Source: Halieaceae bacterium UBA5044 (GTDB taxonomy: Bacteria; Pseudomonadota; Gammaproteobacteria; Pseudomonadales; Halieaceae). Taken from it: DNA of 64,000 nucleotides. The position numbers and the translations under genes were made by a program. Positions within the stretch are counted from its first letter, which is position 1; the number at the start of each line of letters is the position of its first letter. The stretch spans positions 186,001 to 250,000 of the forward strand of contig DIBU01000022.1 in assembly GCA_002416125.1 (NCBI GenBank), in the 5' to 3' direction. Positions 16,077 through 25,181 of the stretch are shown in pieces. The notes beneath the pieces are model-generated. The model was not told the origin of the DNA. It was given only the letters and a program-made list of their open reading frames with translations, and did no database searches.

Positions 16077-17306
16077 ATGGGCGATTTCTACCAGAACGGC
16101 ATTATCACCACCTTGCATAACCTCTCGCACCGCTCCGTGGACGAACTGGAAGCCGAGCTGCTGCGGTTCTCGCGTACCCGTCCACTGGGGCTCATCCTGC
16201 CTTCCCTGTACTCGGAACTGGAGGGTGCGGCGCTACCGCATATCGTGCAGGAACTGGGGCGTGTGCCCTATCTGGCAGAAGTTGTGATCGGCCTCGACCG
16301 GGCTGACGAGGCGCAATACCGGGCCGCCCTGACCTTCTTCTCGGCCCTGCCCCAGCGCCATCGTGTGCTCTGGAACGACGGCCCGCGTCTACGCGCTCTG
16401 GATGCGGAGCTGGAGGCCCGCGATCTGGCGCCGCGCGAGGCCGGCAAGGGTCGCAATGTGTGGTACTGCATGGGCTACACGCTGGCCTCCGGGCGCGCCG
16501 AATCAGTGGCGCTGCACGATTGCGACATTCTTACCTACGAGCGCGGATTGCTGGCGCGCCTGATTTATCCCGTATCCAACCCGCAGTTCAACTACGAGTT
16601 CTGCAAGGGCTACTATGCGCGGGTGGCGGATGGCAGGATCAACGGGCGGGTCAGCCGCCTGCTGGTGACGCCGCTGCTGCGCGCCCTGAAGAAAACCGTG
16701 GGCGATATGGAATACCTGGATTACATGGACAGCTTCCGCTACCCGCTGGCGGGCGAGTTCTCCTTCCGCCGCGATGTGCTCACCGATATTCGCATTCCCA
16801 GTGACTGGGGGCTGGAAATCGGTGTGCTGTCTGAAGTGTATCGCAACTACGCCAACAACCGGCTTTGCCAGGTCGACATCGCAGACGTCTATGATCACAA
16901 GCATCAGGAGATGTCACAGGACGATGCGACCCGCGGTCTCTCGCGCATGTCGATCGACATTGCCAAGGCGCTGTTCCGCAAACTCGCAACCCGCGGGGTC
17001 ACTTTCAACAGCGAAACCTTCCGCTCCCTGAAAGCGACCTATTACCGCATCGCTCTCGATTTTGTGGAGACCTATCACAATGACGCGGTGATGAATGGCT
17101 TGAGTCTCGATATCCACAAGGAGGAAATGGCGGTCGAAATGTTCGCCGAGAATATCATGAAGGCCGGCGAGGCCTTCCTTGAGCACCCTATGGAGCGGCC
17201 TTTCATTCCCAGTTGGAACCGGGTGATCAGTGCAGTACCCGACATCCTCGAGCGGCTGCAGGAGGCTGTGGACGCAGACATGCAGGATTACGGTACACCC
17301 CGGTGA
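16077..17306 (+). CDS. gpgS: Glucosyl-3-phosphoglycerate synthase, GT81-like
   Basis: 409 aa, GT-A-fold glycosyltransferase. The metal-binding DxD-type motif is HDCD (147-150), preceded by GKGRNVWYCMGY, a nucleotide-sugar-binding region of this family. The length matches the GpgS group known from Persephonella and Methanococcoides, about 400 aa. It transfers glucose from an NDP-glucose donor to 3-phosphoglycerate, the committed step to glucosylglycerate, a compatible solute. The donor nucleotide cannot be predicted. AGGAGA lies upstream of the ATG. Its TGA overlaps the next ATG by one base. Confidence 0.88.
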   Translation: MGDFYQNGIITTLHNLSHRSVDELEAELLRFSRTRPLGLILPSLYSELEGAALPHIVQELGRVPYLAEVVIGLDRADEAQYRAALTFFSALPQRHRVLWNDGPRLRALDAELEARDLAPREAGKGRNVWYCMGYTLASGRAESVALHDCDILTYERGLLARLIYPVSNPQFNYEFCKGYYARVADGRINGRVSRLLVTPLLRALKKTVGDMEYLDYMDSFRYPLAGEFSFRRDVLTDIRIPSDWGLEIGVLSEVYRNYANNRLCQVDIADVYDHKHQEMSQDDATRGLSRMSIDIAKALFRKLATRGVTFNSETFRSLKATYYRIALDFVETYHNDAVMNGLSLDIHKEEMAVEMFAENIMKAGEAFLEHPMERPFIPSWNRVISAVPDILERLQEAVDADMQDYGTPR

Positions 17307-19078
17307 TGAGCTCCGCACAGTCCGACTTTGAATGGCTGCAGGCGCGCGTGCAGCAGCACCTGGAGGTGATCTACGCGGATACGCCGGCCGCCGCATCAGC
17401 CCACGAGCTGGTGCCCCAGCTGATACAGGCAATGCGACTGCAGCGCGATGTATTGACACCGGCGCCCGGCAGGAACACCTGGAGTGAGCGCGATGCCCTG
17501 CTCATTACCTATGGGGACAGTCTGCTGGCACCTGGCGAGAAGCCCCTGCACACGCTGAAACGGTTTCTCGATGCCCATACCAACGGCGTGATCAGCGGCG
17601 TGCACATCCTGCCGTTCTATCCCTGGACATCAGATGATGGCTTTGCAGTGCTTGACTATTCCAGCGTCAATGAAGCGCTGGGCGATTGGGACGATATCGG
17701 TGAGATCGCCGCATCCTGCGACCTGATGGCTGATCTGGTGATAAACCACTGCTCGAGCCGCAGTGCCTGGTTCGAAAATTTCCTGCGCGACGAGTCCCCC
17801 GGTCGCGACTACTTCTTCACTGCGGATCCCGCGCAGGATCTTTCCGCGGTGGTGAGGCCCCGGACCTCGCCGCTACTGCGCATGGTGGAGACCGTGCGCG
17901 GCCCTCGCCATGTCTGGTGCACCTTCAGCCACGACCAGGTCGATCTCGATTTCCGCAACCCTGAGGTGTTGCTGCAATTCGTGCGCATCGTGCGACTCTA
18001 TCTGGATCGCGGAGTGCGCATCTTTCGTCTCGATGCCATCGCCTTCCTGTGGAAAATCCCGGGAACCAGCTGCCTCAATCTTGAGCAAACACACGAAGTA
18101 GTGCGGCTGTTCCGTACCCTGAGCGAGCATGCAAGACACGATGCCATCCTGATTACGGAAACCAACATCCCCAACCTGGAGAATCTGTCCTACTTTGGGA
18201 ACGCCAACGAGGCCCACTGTGTCTACAATTTTTCGCTGCCGCCACTGTTGATCAATACGCTATTGACCGGGGATTGCACCTATCTGCGGCAATGGCTGAT
18301 GGCAATGCCGCCAGCCCGCAGCGGCACGACGTTTTTCAACTTCATTGCCTCGCACGATGGTATCGGCCTGCGCCCCGTTGAGGGGCTGTTGAGTGACGAC
18401 GAACTGGCTGCCTTGCTCGGCGCGCTGCAGCGCTTTGGTGGACAGGTGTCCTGGCGCGCGCTGGAGGGTGGGGCGCAGCGCCCTTACGAGGTGAACATTG
18501 CGCTTTATGATGCCTTGCAGGGTACCGTTCGGGGGCCAGATAGCTGGGGCTTTGCACGCTTCGTCTGCGCACACGCCATCATGTTCGCGCTGGAGGGCAT
18601 CCCCGGTTTGTACATCCACAGCCTGCTGGGCACACGCAACGATTACCAGCGTATGGCGCATACCGGGCACAACCGTGCGATCAATCGCCATCAGTGGCAG
18701 TGGTCAGAACTCGAGGCGCAGCTTGCTGATCCAGCGAGCACCCACCGGCAGGTGATGCTGGCTCTGGAAGGCCTGCTGCGCTTGCGCGGCGCGCAGCCCG
18801 CATTCCACCCCAATGCGGCCCAGTTTACCCTGCAGCTCGGGAGCGCACTGTTTGGCTTTTCCCGGCACAGTCAGGAAGCTGCGCAGCAGATTTTCTGCAT
18901 CAGCAATATCTCCGACGAACCGCAGCGTCTGAACCTCCTCGACCTGAGTCTGCCCGAGGAGGCGCAATGGGAAGACCTGATCAGCGGAGAGCCGTATCCA
19001 GACCTTGACCAGTCACTGCAGCTGGAACCCTACCGCACCGTCTGGATCAGCGGTCGCACGACGATCACTCACCGCTGA
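17306..19078 (+). CDS. GH13_18 phosphorylase, probable glucosylglycerate phosphorylase
   Basis: 590 aa, sucrose-phosphorylase-like GH13 enzyme. The nucleophile is D243 in FRLDAIAFLW, the acid/base E285 in ITETNIP, and the transition-state stabiliser D351 in SHDGIG. The GTSCLNLEQTH stretch after the nucleophile fits the glucosylglycerate phosphorylase group (as in Meiothermus and E. coli YcjM) better than true sucrose phosphorylase. Predicted reaction: glucosylglycerate plus phosphate gives glucose 1-phosphate and D-glycerate. Start ATG 17306 lies inside the gpgS stop (TGATG). It is convergent with, and overlaps by 14 bp, the lipoprotein gene that follows. Confidence 0.82.
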   Translation: MSSAQSDFEWLQARVQQHLEVIYADTPAAASAHELVPQLIQAMRLQRDVLTPAPGRNTWSERDALLITYGDSLLAPGEKPLHTLKRFLDAHTNGVISGVHILPFYPWTSDDGFAVLDYSSVNEALGDWDDIGEIAASCDLMADLVINHCSSRSAWFENFLRDESPGRDYFFTADPAQDLSAVVRPRTSPLLRMVETVRGPRHVWCTFSHDQVDLDFRNPEVLLQFVRIVRLYLDRGVRIFRLDAIAFLWKIPGTSCLNLEQTHEVVRLFRTLSEHARHDAILITETNIPNLENLSYFGNANEAHCVYNFSLPPLLINTLLTGDCTYLRQWLMAMPPARSGTTFFNFIASHDGIGLRPVEGLLSDDELAALLGALQRFGGQVSWRALEGGAQRPYEVNIALYDALQGTVRGPDSWGFARFVCAHAIMFALEGIPGLYIHSLLGTRNDYQRMAHTGHNRAINRHQWQWSELEAQLADPASTHRQVMLALEGLLRLRGAQPAFHPNAAQFTLQLGSALFGFSRHSQEAAQQIFCISNISDEPQRLNLLDLSLPEEAQWEDLISGEPYPDLDQSLQLEPYRTVWISGRTTITHR

Positions 19079-20912
19079 CCACGTTCACGGCAAACAGGGC
19101 GGTGGTGCCGCTGACCTCGTTCCCGACGATCAGCAGCGCCTCACCATTCGGACTCTGCTCTGCCGGCACGAAGCGAATGGACTCAGGGCCCAGGTCGCCC
19201 ACCGCAGAGAAGTTACCCTCGTCGACCAGGCTTTCGATATTCTGACTGAAGTCTCGCGTGTTGATGTATTGGACGAACGTTGCGTTCTCCGGGTTGCTGA
19301 TGTCGTACACCATGATGCCACCCACACGCTCGAGTCCGACGAACGCATAGAACTTGCCGTCGATGCTGGCGATTTCCAGAGCTTCCGGCTCCGGGCCCTT
19401 GTCGTCCGAGCGATCGTCACCGGTGTTGTCGTCGTTGCTGGCGTTGAAGCTATCACCGAGACGCTGCGCGGTGACAGTTTCAAAGTCGGCGCCGCTGTCG
19501 AACACCAGTGAACCGTTGCGGCTGTCCCAGATGCTGAAGGAACGCGCGCCAAAGCTGTACAAGTGCTCATACACGCAGCCTGCGGTGGGTTGTCCGCTCG
19601 TTTCCAGGCTGCCGGCAGGGCAGTCTCGTACACCGAGGTTCGTGATGACCTTGATACGACCGAGGTTGGCGGTGTCCAGCAGAGAATCCAGGTCCGGTGC
19701 AAAGCGCTCCAGGTTTGCCAGTTCTATGGTCGCCCCCGTATCCAGGATGTCACCGACGCGAATCTCGTCGAGATAGTGGAAGCAGTCGCCGTCGTCGTAG
19801 TCAAAACCGCCCTGTGCGCTGCATTCGGCTTCGTTGGCGGAATCGGTGAGGTATTCTCGGCCATCGCCCTCGTTGGCACTGACCACATAGGTAATGCCAT
19901 TAACGGTATAGCTCTTCACGCTATCAGGCATGAAGGTCCCCCGCAGAGGCCATTCACGAATGTTGGTGCCACCGTCCCGGTTGCTTGCGTCCAGGCCATT
20001 GCCGGTCAGGCCGTGATCCTTGTAACCCAGGCCGATGACCGCGCTGATTTCACCTGCTGCGACGTCGACAACCGCCAACGCATTGTTTTCCTGCAGCGCG
20101 ACCCAGGCCGTGCTGCCGTCCGCTGCAACGGTGATGAATTCGGGTTCGAGATCCTGTGCAACACTATCGCTTTTTGGAGAAATCCGTACACCGTTCCCCA
20201 GCGTCTTGTTGCCACCGGTGTTGAAGTCGGTGAAACGCAACGTGCGACTCACGGGGTTACCTGCGCCGCCAGTCAGATCGACCAGCGTGATACTGCCTTC
20301 AGGGTCGATGCTGTAGTCTCCATTGGGCTCGCCTTCGTTGGCGACCAGCAGGGTGTTCCCGTCTGGGGTGAACGTCAGCATGTCGGGTAGCGCACCGGCT
20401 TCGGTCGCGGAAAGGAATGTGCCGTCTGTCTGGTACAGGGCGACGTAGCCGTTATCCTGTTTCGTGTCGGCTTCCACGGCTACGGCCAGCAGGCTGCCGG
20501 CCACCGCGACGCTGTTCGCAGCGCCGAGCGCTTCCGGGCCAGACAGCGCAGGCACGGCACTGGCGATATCGACCGCCACGTTCAGTGTGCCTGCCAGGAC
20601 GGGCATATCGGGTGCGCTGATGTCGAGGATGTCCACCCTGCCGGATTGCGCGTTGACCACGAAGGCCTGACGGGTGGCGGGGTCATAGTCAACGATTTCG
20701 GCGGCGCTCTCATCAAATTCTCCGGTCTCGTAGCGACCCAGAAAGCTCAATGCTATGCGACTGTTGGTGGCGTTCTCCCCTGTGGGCCCCTGTTCGCCCG
20801 GACTACCGTCAGCACCATCGAGTCCATCGCGACCATCGTCGCCATCGCAGCCGGCAAGTACGGCAGGCAGAGTCAGGCAGGTGGCAAGCAGCCAGGGGTT
20901 GAGTCGGCGCAT
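19065..20912 (-). CDS. Choice-of-anchor-I type beta-propeller lipoprotein with collagen-like linker
   Basis: 615 aa. The lipoprotein signal ends in LAGC with the lipid cysteine at 22. Residues 22-45 are Gly-X-Y triplets (GRDGLDGADG, GEQGPTGE). The rest looks like a seven-bladed propeller of the choice-of-anchor I / esterase-like phytase group: EPEALEIASIDG, GLERVGGIMVYDI, EGDGREY. The function is unknown; extracellular phosphatase or calcium-binding roles have been suggested for relatives. The open frame extends to 21191, but the lipobox places the start at ATG 20912. It is monocistronic and convergent with the phosphorylase gene. Confidence 0.8.
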   Translation of the reverse strand: MRRLNPWLLATCLTLPAVLAGCDGDDGRDGLDGADGSPGEQGPTGENATNSRIALSFLGRYETGEFDESAAEIVDYDPATRQAFVVNAQSGRVDILDISAPDMPVLAGTLNVAVDIASAVPALSGPEALGAANSVAVAGSLLAVAVEADTKQDNGYVALYQTDGTFLSATEAGALPDMLTFTPDGNTLLVANEGEPNGDYSIDPEGSITLVDLTGGAGNPVSRTLRFTDFNTGGNKTLGNGVRISPKSDSVAQDLEPEFITVAADGSTAWVALQENNALAVVDVAAGEISAVIGLGYKDHGLTGNGLDASNRDGGTNIREWPLRGTFMPDSVKSYTVNGITYVVSANEGDGREYLTDSANEAECSAQGGFDYDDGDCFHYLDEIRVGDILDTGATIELANLERFAPDLDSLLDTANLGRIKVITNLGVRDCPAGSLETSGQPTAGCVYEHLYSFGARSFSIWDSRNGSLVFDSGADFETVTAQRLGDSFNASNDDNTGDDRSDDKGPEPEALEIASIDGKFYAFVGLERVGGIMVYDISNPENATFVQYINTRDFSQNIESLVDEGNFSAVGDLGPESIRFVPAEQSPNGEALLIVGNEVSGTTALFAVNVVSGE

Positions 20913-21029
20913 GGGATTCTCCGTTCGGTTCGGCAATGAAATGCAGGTGCAGGATGCGAGGACTTTGTGACGTAATGATGGCGTTGAGATAACGGTTCGA
21001 TGACCATTCTGTGACTTACGGAAGCGACT

Positions 21030-21056
21030 TTGAGGCGGTGTGGCCTGTGATACACT
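21030..21056 (+). promoter_or_regulatory. Candidate promoter of fabV
   Basis: TTGAGG (21030-21035) and TACACT (21051-21056) are separated by a short 15-bp spacer. The -10 is extended by TGA directly before it, which can compensate for a poor -35. It lies about 60 bp before the fabV ATG. Confidence 0.4.
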
Positions 21057-21114
21057 CCCGGCAACGCCCACAGGCGGGTTATCCGAGAAAATAGAATCAG
21101 GAAGACGACCGATC

Positions 21115-22305
21115 ATGATCATAAAGCCCCGCGTGCGCGGTTTCCTTTGCACCACAACCCATCCCGTAGGCTGTGCAGCCAACGTGCGCAACCAGATCGA
21201 CTACGTCAAGCGGCAGGGCCCTGTCGACAACGGCCCAAAGCGGGTACTGGTCATTGGCGCCTCGACCGGTTACGGGCTGGCCTCCCGGATCACCGCGGCG
21301 TTTGGCGCCGGCGCGGCGACCCTCGGTATCTTCTTCGAGAAAGAAGGCACCGAGTCCAAGCCCGGCACAGCAGGCTGGTACAACAGTGCGGCGTTTCACA
21401 GCGCTGCCGAGGCGGAGGGCCTCTACGCCAAGAGCATCAATGGCGATGCGTTTAGCGATGAGGTAAAACAGAAGGCCATCGCCACAATACGCGAGGATCT
21501 GGGGCAGGTAGACCTGGTGGTTTACAGCCTGGCGTCTCCCCGTCGCCAGCATCCGGTTACCGGCGTGGTACACAATTCCACTCTGAAGCCGATCGGCAAG
21601 CCTACCGTGCAGAAAGGCGTCAACACCGACAAGCAGGAAGTGCAGGACTTTCATCTTGAGCCCGCCACGCAGGAAGAAATCGACAACACGGTAGCGGTGA
21701 TGGGGGGTGAAGACTGGCAAATGTGGATAGAGGCACTCGATGACGCCGGCGTGCTGGCTGAGGGTGCGAAAACCACGGCGTACACCTATATCGGCGAGAA
21801 GATGACCTGGGATATCTACTGGCACGGCACAATCGGTGCCGCCAAGCAGGATCTGGATCGGCGGGTCGTGGGAATTCGCCAGCGTCTTTCCGCCCATGGC
21901 GGTGATGCGCGTGTTTCGGTTTTGAAAGCGGTGGTTACCCAGGCCAGCGCGGCCATTCCCGCCATGCCGATTTATCTGGCGATCCTGTTCAAGGTCATGA
22001 AGGCCCGGGGGACACACGAGGGCTGTATCGAGCAGGTGGATGGGCTGTTCCGCAACTCGCTGTACAACCCGGCGCGTGAACTGGATGATCAGGGACGCCT
22101 GCGGGCTGATGGCAAGGAACTGAATCCGGAAGTGCAGGCTGAAGTGGCGGCGCTCTGGCAACAGATCGATACCGATAACCTGCATGAGTTGTCGGACTTC
22201 CAGGGTTACCGTCGCGAGTTCCTGCAGCTCTTCGGTTTTGAGGTGGATGGCGTTGACTACGACGCCGATGTGAATCCGCTGGTTCCCATTGAGAATATGG
22301 TGTAG
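21115..22305 (+). CDS. fabV: Enoyl-[acyl-carrier-protein] reductase FabV
   Basis: 396 aa, the normal FabV size and much larger than FabI. It reduces trans-2-enoyl-ACP or -CoA with NADH in the last step of fatty-acid elongation. The Rossmann motif GASTGYGLAS is near residue 48. The characteristic Tyr-(X)8-Lys catalytic pair is Y235 and K244 (YWHGTIGAAK). FabV is the triclosan-tolerant isoform. ATG 21115 starts the conserved MIIKPRVRGF; AGGA lies a little far upstream. A metallo-hydrolase gene follows 4 bp downstream. Confidence 0.96.
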   Translation: MIIKPRVRGFLCTTTHPVGCAANVRNQIDYVKRQGPVDNGPKRVLVIGASTGYGLASRITAAFGAGAATLGIFFEKEGTESKPGTAGWYNSAAFHSAAEAEGLYAKSINGDAFSDEVKQKAIATIREDLGQVDLVVYSLASPRRQHPVTGVVHNSTLKPIGKPTVQKGVNTDKQEVQDFHLEPATQEEIDNTVAVMGGEDWQMWIEALDDAGVLAEGAKTTAYTYIGEKMTWDIYWHGTIGAAKQDLDRRVVGIRQRLSAHGGDARVSVLKAVVTQASAAIPAMPIYLAILFKVMKARGTHEGCIEQVDGLFRNSLYNPARELDDQGRLRADGKELNPEVQAEVAALWQQIDTDNLHELSDFQGYRREFLQLFGFEVDGVDYDADVNPLVPIENMV

Positions 22306-22309
22306 GCCG

Positions 22310-23143
22310 ATGTTTGAACATGGCGTGCCTTTCCGCCTCAATGACCGCGTACGCCGCCTGGTGGCGCCCAATCCGGGCATGATGACGGGCCCGGGTACCA
22401 ACACCTATCTGCTCGGTGAGGAGCAGGTCGCGGTGGTCGACCCCGGCCCCGCTATCCCGGAGCACATCGAGGCCATCCTTGCAGCTGGCGCGGGGCGGAT
22501 TCGCTGGATTATCTGCACCCATACCCACCCCGACCACTCACCGGCATGGCAGGGCGTGGCAGCGGCCACCGGCGCTGAGGTGATCGGGGCAATGCCTGCC
22601 GACGATCGGTTCCAGGACGATACCTTTTCACCGACAACCCTGCTCAGTCACGATTGGGTGTTGTCGGCCCCGGAATTCACCCTGCGGGCCCTGCATACGC
22701 CGGGCCACGTGAACAATCATTACTGCTTTCTGCTGGAAGACGACGGTATGTTGTTCGCTGGCGACCACATCATGAACGGATCAACCGTCGTGATAGTGCC
22801 GCCAGGCGGTGACATGAAAGCGTACATTGCCTCCCTGCGCCTGTTGCTGGATTACCCTCTGCAGAGTATTGCGCCGGGTCATGGCGACCTGATCCACAGT
22901 CCCCGCGAGGAAGTGGCGGGTCTGGTTGAACATCGCCTGGCACGCGAGCGCAAGGTCGTCGCGGGGCTCTCATCGCTGGGACAGGCTGATCTCAATGCGC
23001 TGGTCAAGGTGGTGTACGACGACGTTGATCCCGCCCGTCACGAGTGGGCCAAACTCTCCCTGTCCGCCCATCTGATCAAGCTGGCTGCCGAGGGGCGAGC
23101 GCGCGGTGATGCCGCGGCGGAGCGCTGGACGTGGCTGGGCTAG
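22310..23143 (+). CDS. Metallo-beta-lactamase-fold hydrolase, LACTB2/glyoxalase II-like
   Basis: 277 aa. The zinc motif is THTHPDHSP (HxHxDH). Further metal ligands are in HTPGHVNNH, AGDH and the PGHGD segment. A C-terminal helical domain of about 80 residues with RxLARERKV resembles the LACTB2 winged region. Family members include endoribonucleases, thioesterases and glyoxalase II-like enzymes, so the substrate is open. It sits 4 bp after fabV and is presumably co-transcribed; a thioesterase role would suit that neighbour but is unproven. Confidence 0.8.
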   Translation: MFEHGVPFRLNDRVRRLVAPNPGMMTGPGTNTYLLGEEQVAVVDPGPAIPEHIEAILAAGAGRIRWIICTHTHPDHSPAWQGVAAATGAEVIGAMPADDRFQDDTFSPTTLLSHDWVLSAPEFTLRALHTPGHVNNHYCFLLEDDGMLFAGDHIMNGSTVVIVPPGGDMKAYIASLRLLLDYPLQSIAPGHGDLIHSPREEVAGLVEHRLARERKVVAGLSSLGQADLNALVKVVYDDVDPARHEWAKLSLSAHLIKLAAEGRARGDAAAERWTWLG

Positions 23144-23156
23144 CGACTCGGGCATA

Positions 23157-23197
23157 GACCTTGGTCGAGTTGCGCCCCTTCCGGGAAGCAGTATCAT
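23157..23197 (+). promoter_or_regulatory. acs promoter with GACC-TT-GGTC site
   Basis: The inverted repeat GACCTTGGTC occupies 23157-23166. A weak -35 TTGCGC (23170-23175), a 16-bp spacer and -10 TATCAT (23192-23197) follow. The repeat centre lies roughly 42 bp before the expected transcription start, the classic position for an activator touching RNA polymerase. Two more copies occur before other acetate genes, so CrbR is the obvious candidate. Confidence 0.6.
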
Positions 23198-23231
23198 CGG
23201 GTGCAAAGTCACCATCGGCGGAAGCAATAAC

Positions 23232-25172
23232 ATGTCCAATTTCCCCCTACACAAGGTTCCCGAGAATTTCCGTGATGCGCACATCACTCCCGAGCGCTAT
23301 CGTCAGATGTACCAGCGTTCGGTTGACGATCCCGCGGGATTCTGGGGCGAGAAAGCGACTGAATTCCTGAAGTGGGATCAACCCTGGCACACGGTTGTTG
23401 ACTTCGATTTTCACGAGGGGCGTGCCAGCTGGTTCGCTGGCGGGCGCCTGAACGTCAGCGTCAACTGTATAGACCGCCATCTGGAAACCCGCGCAGACCA
23501 GACCGCGCTGCTCTGGGAGGGCGATGACCCGACACAGAGCCAGCATGTCACCTACCGTGAGTTGCACGAGCAGGTGTGTCGCCTGGCCAACGTGCTGCGA
23601 GCACGCGGCGTGGGCAAGGGTGACCGGGTGTGCATCTATATGCCCATGGTGCCGGAGGCGGCCTACGCTATGCTGGCGTGTACCCGTATTGGCGCCATCC
23701 ATTCGGTGGTCTTCGGCGGATTCTCGCCCACGGCCATCGTCGATCGCATTCAGGACGCCGACTGCCAGACGGTCATTACGGCCGATGAGGGCCGCCGCGG
23801 TGGCAAGACCATCGCACTGAAGAGTAACGTGGACACGGCACTGGAGTCCTGCCCCAATGTGCACACCTGCATAGTCGCGCGGGTGACAGGCGCAGATGTG
23901 GCCTGGCAAGCGGGCAGGGACGTCTGCTACAACGAGGCGACCGCCGCGGCTTCCGCAGAGTGCGAGCCGGAGAGCATGGACGCGGAAGACCCACTGTTTA
24001 TCCTGTATACCTCGGGCTCAACCGGCAAGCCGAAGGGGGTTCTGCACACCACCGGGGGTTATCTGCTGCAGGCCGCGATGACCTTCAAATACACCTTCGA
24101 TTACCGCGAGGGGGAGATCTTCTGGTGCACAGCGGACGTCGGCTGGGTAACGGGCCACACCTACATCCTCTATGGCCCCCTGGCCAACGGCGCCACGACC
24201 CTGATGTTCGAGGGGGTGCCCACCTGGCCCGATTCAGGCCGCTGCTGGGAGGTAATCGACAAGCACCAGGTCAACACGTTCTACACGGCACCGACGGCCA
24301 TTCGATCGCTGCATGCCCACGGTGATGCACCCGTCAAGCGCAGTTCCCGCGCGAGTCTGCGCTTGCTGGGGTCGGTCGGTGAACCTATCAATCCCGAGGC
24401 CTGGGAATGGTACTACCGGGTTGTCGGTGATTCCCGCTGTCCAATTGTCGACACCTGGTGGCAGACGGAGACAGGCGCGCAGATGATCACGCCACTGCCG
24501 GGTGCGACCGACCTCAAGCCGGGTTCCGCGAGTATGCCGTTCTTCGGCGTGCAACTTGCCCTGCTCAATGAGGACGGCAGTGAAATTGACGGTGCAGGCT
24601 CCGGCTACCTGGTCATAAAGGCGTCCTGGCCGAGCCAGATCCGCACGATCTACGGTGATCACCAGCGCATGGTAGACACCTACTTCCGCAACTACCCCGG
24701 CTACTATTTTACTGGCGATGGCGCCACTCGCGACGAAGACGGCTACTACTGGATTACCGGTCGCGTCGATGATGTGCTCAACGTATCCGGGCACCGCATG
24801 GGAACCGCCGAGGTTGAGAGCGCGCTGGTGTTGCATGAGGATATCGCCGAGGCTGCTGTCGTCGGCTACCCCCACGACATCAAGGGGCAGGGCATATACT
24901 GCTTCGTGACGCCCATGGACGGCGTTGAGCCCAGCGAGGAACTGCGCAAGGCGCTGGTGCAGCTCTGTGCCAGCGAGATCGGCCCGATCGCCAAGCCGGA
25001 CGTGATCCAGTGGGCGCCCGGTTTGCCGAAAACCCGTTCGGGCAAGATCATGCGACGCATTCTGCGCAAGATTGCGGAAAATGAGGTCGGCAGTCTCGGC
25101 GATACCAGCACGCTGGCCGACCCATCCGTGGTTGATCATCTGGTCGCCAACCGCGCACACCCGGTCAGCTGA
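23232..25172 (+). CDS. acs: Acetyl-CoA synthetase
   Basis: 646 aa (E. coli Acs 652). It activates acetate via acetyl-AMP to acetyl-CoA. Motifs: P-loop YTSGSTGKPKG, WWQTETGAQ and the hinge region ITGRVDDVLNVSGHR. K605 in RSGKIMRR is the lysine controlled by reversible acetylation in homologues. The frame is open from 23106, but ATG 23232 matches family N-termini and follows GGAAG. It belongs with actP, the DUF294 protein and CrbSR further along. It is convergent with the exonuclease gene, 9 bp apart. Confidence 0.97.
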   Translation: MSNFPLHKVPENFRDAHITPERYRQMYQRSVDDPAGFWGEKATEFLKWDQPWHTVVDFDFHEGRASWFAGGRLNVSVNCIDRHLETRADQTALLWEGDDPTQSQHVTYRELHEQVCRLANVLRARGVGKGDRVCIYMPMVPEAAYAMLACTRIGAIHSVVFGGFSPTAIVDRIQDADCQTVITADEGRRGGKTIALKSNVDTALESCPNVHTCIVARVTGADVAWQAGRDVCYNEATAAASAECEPESMDAEDPLFILYTSGSTGKPKGVLHTTGGYLLQAAMTFKYTFDYREGEIFWCTADVGWVTGHTYILYGPLANGATTLMFEGVPTWPDSGRCWEVIDKHQVNTFYTAPTAIRSLHAHGDAPVKRSSRASLRLLGSVGEPINPEAWEWYYRVVGDSRCPIVDTWWQTETGAQMITPLPGATDLKPGSASMPFFGVQLALLNEDGSEIDGAGSGYLVIKASWPSQIRTIYGDHQRMVDTYFRNYPGYYFTGDGATRDEDGYYWITGRVDDVLNVSGHRMGTAEVESALVLHEDIAEAAVVGYPHDIKGQGIYCFVTPMDGVEPSEELRKALVQLCASEIGPIAKPDVIQWAPGLPKTRSGKIMRRILRKIAENEVGSLGDTSTLADPSVVDHLVANRAHPVS

Positions 25173-25181
25173 TCGGGTGGC

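Noticed and set aside
17306..19078. Sucrose phosphorylase as the name for the GH13_18 enzyme
   Set aside because: No sucrose transporter or metabolism genes are nearby. The operon encodes GpgS, its phosphatase and glycerate kinase, and the post-nucleophile GTSCLNLEQTH segment fits the glucosylglycerate group better.
19077..21191. Longer start at 21191 for the propeller lipoprotein
   Set aside because: It would bury the lipobox at residue 115 and run into the fabV leader and coding region. ATG 20912 is the only start compatible with lipoprotein export.
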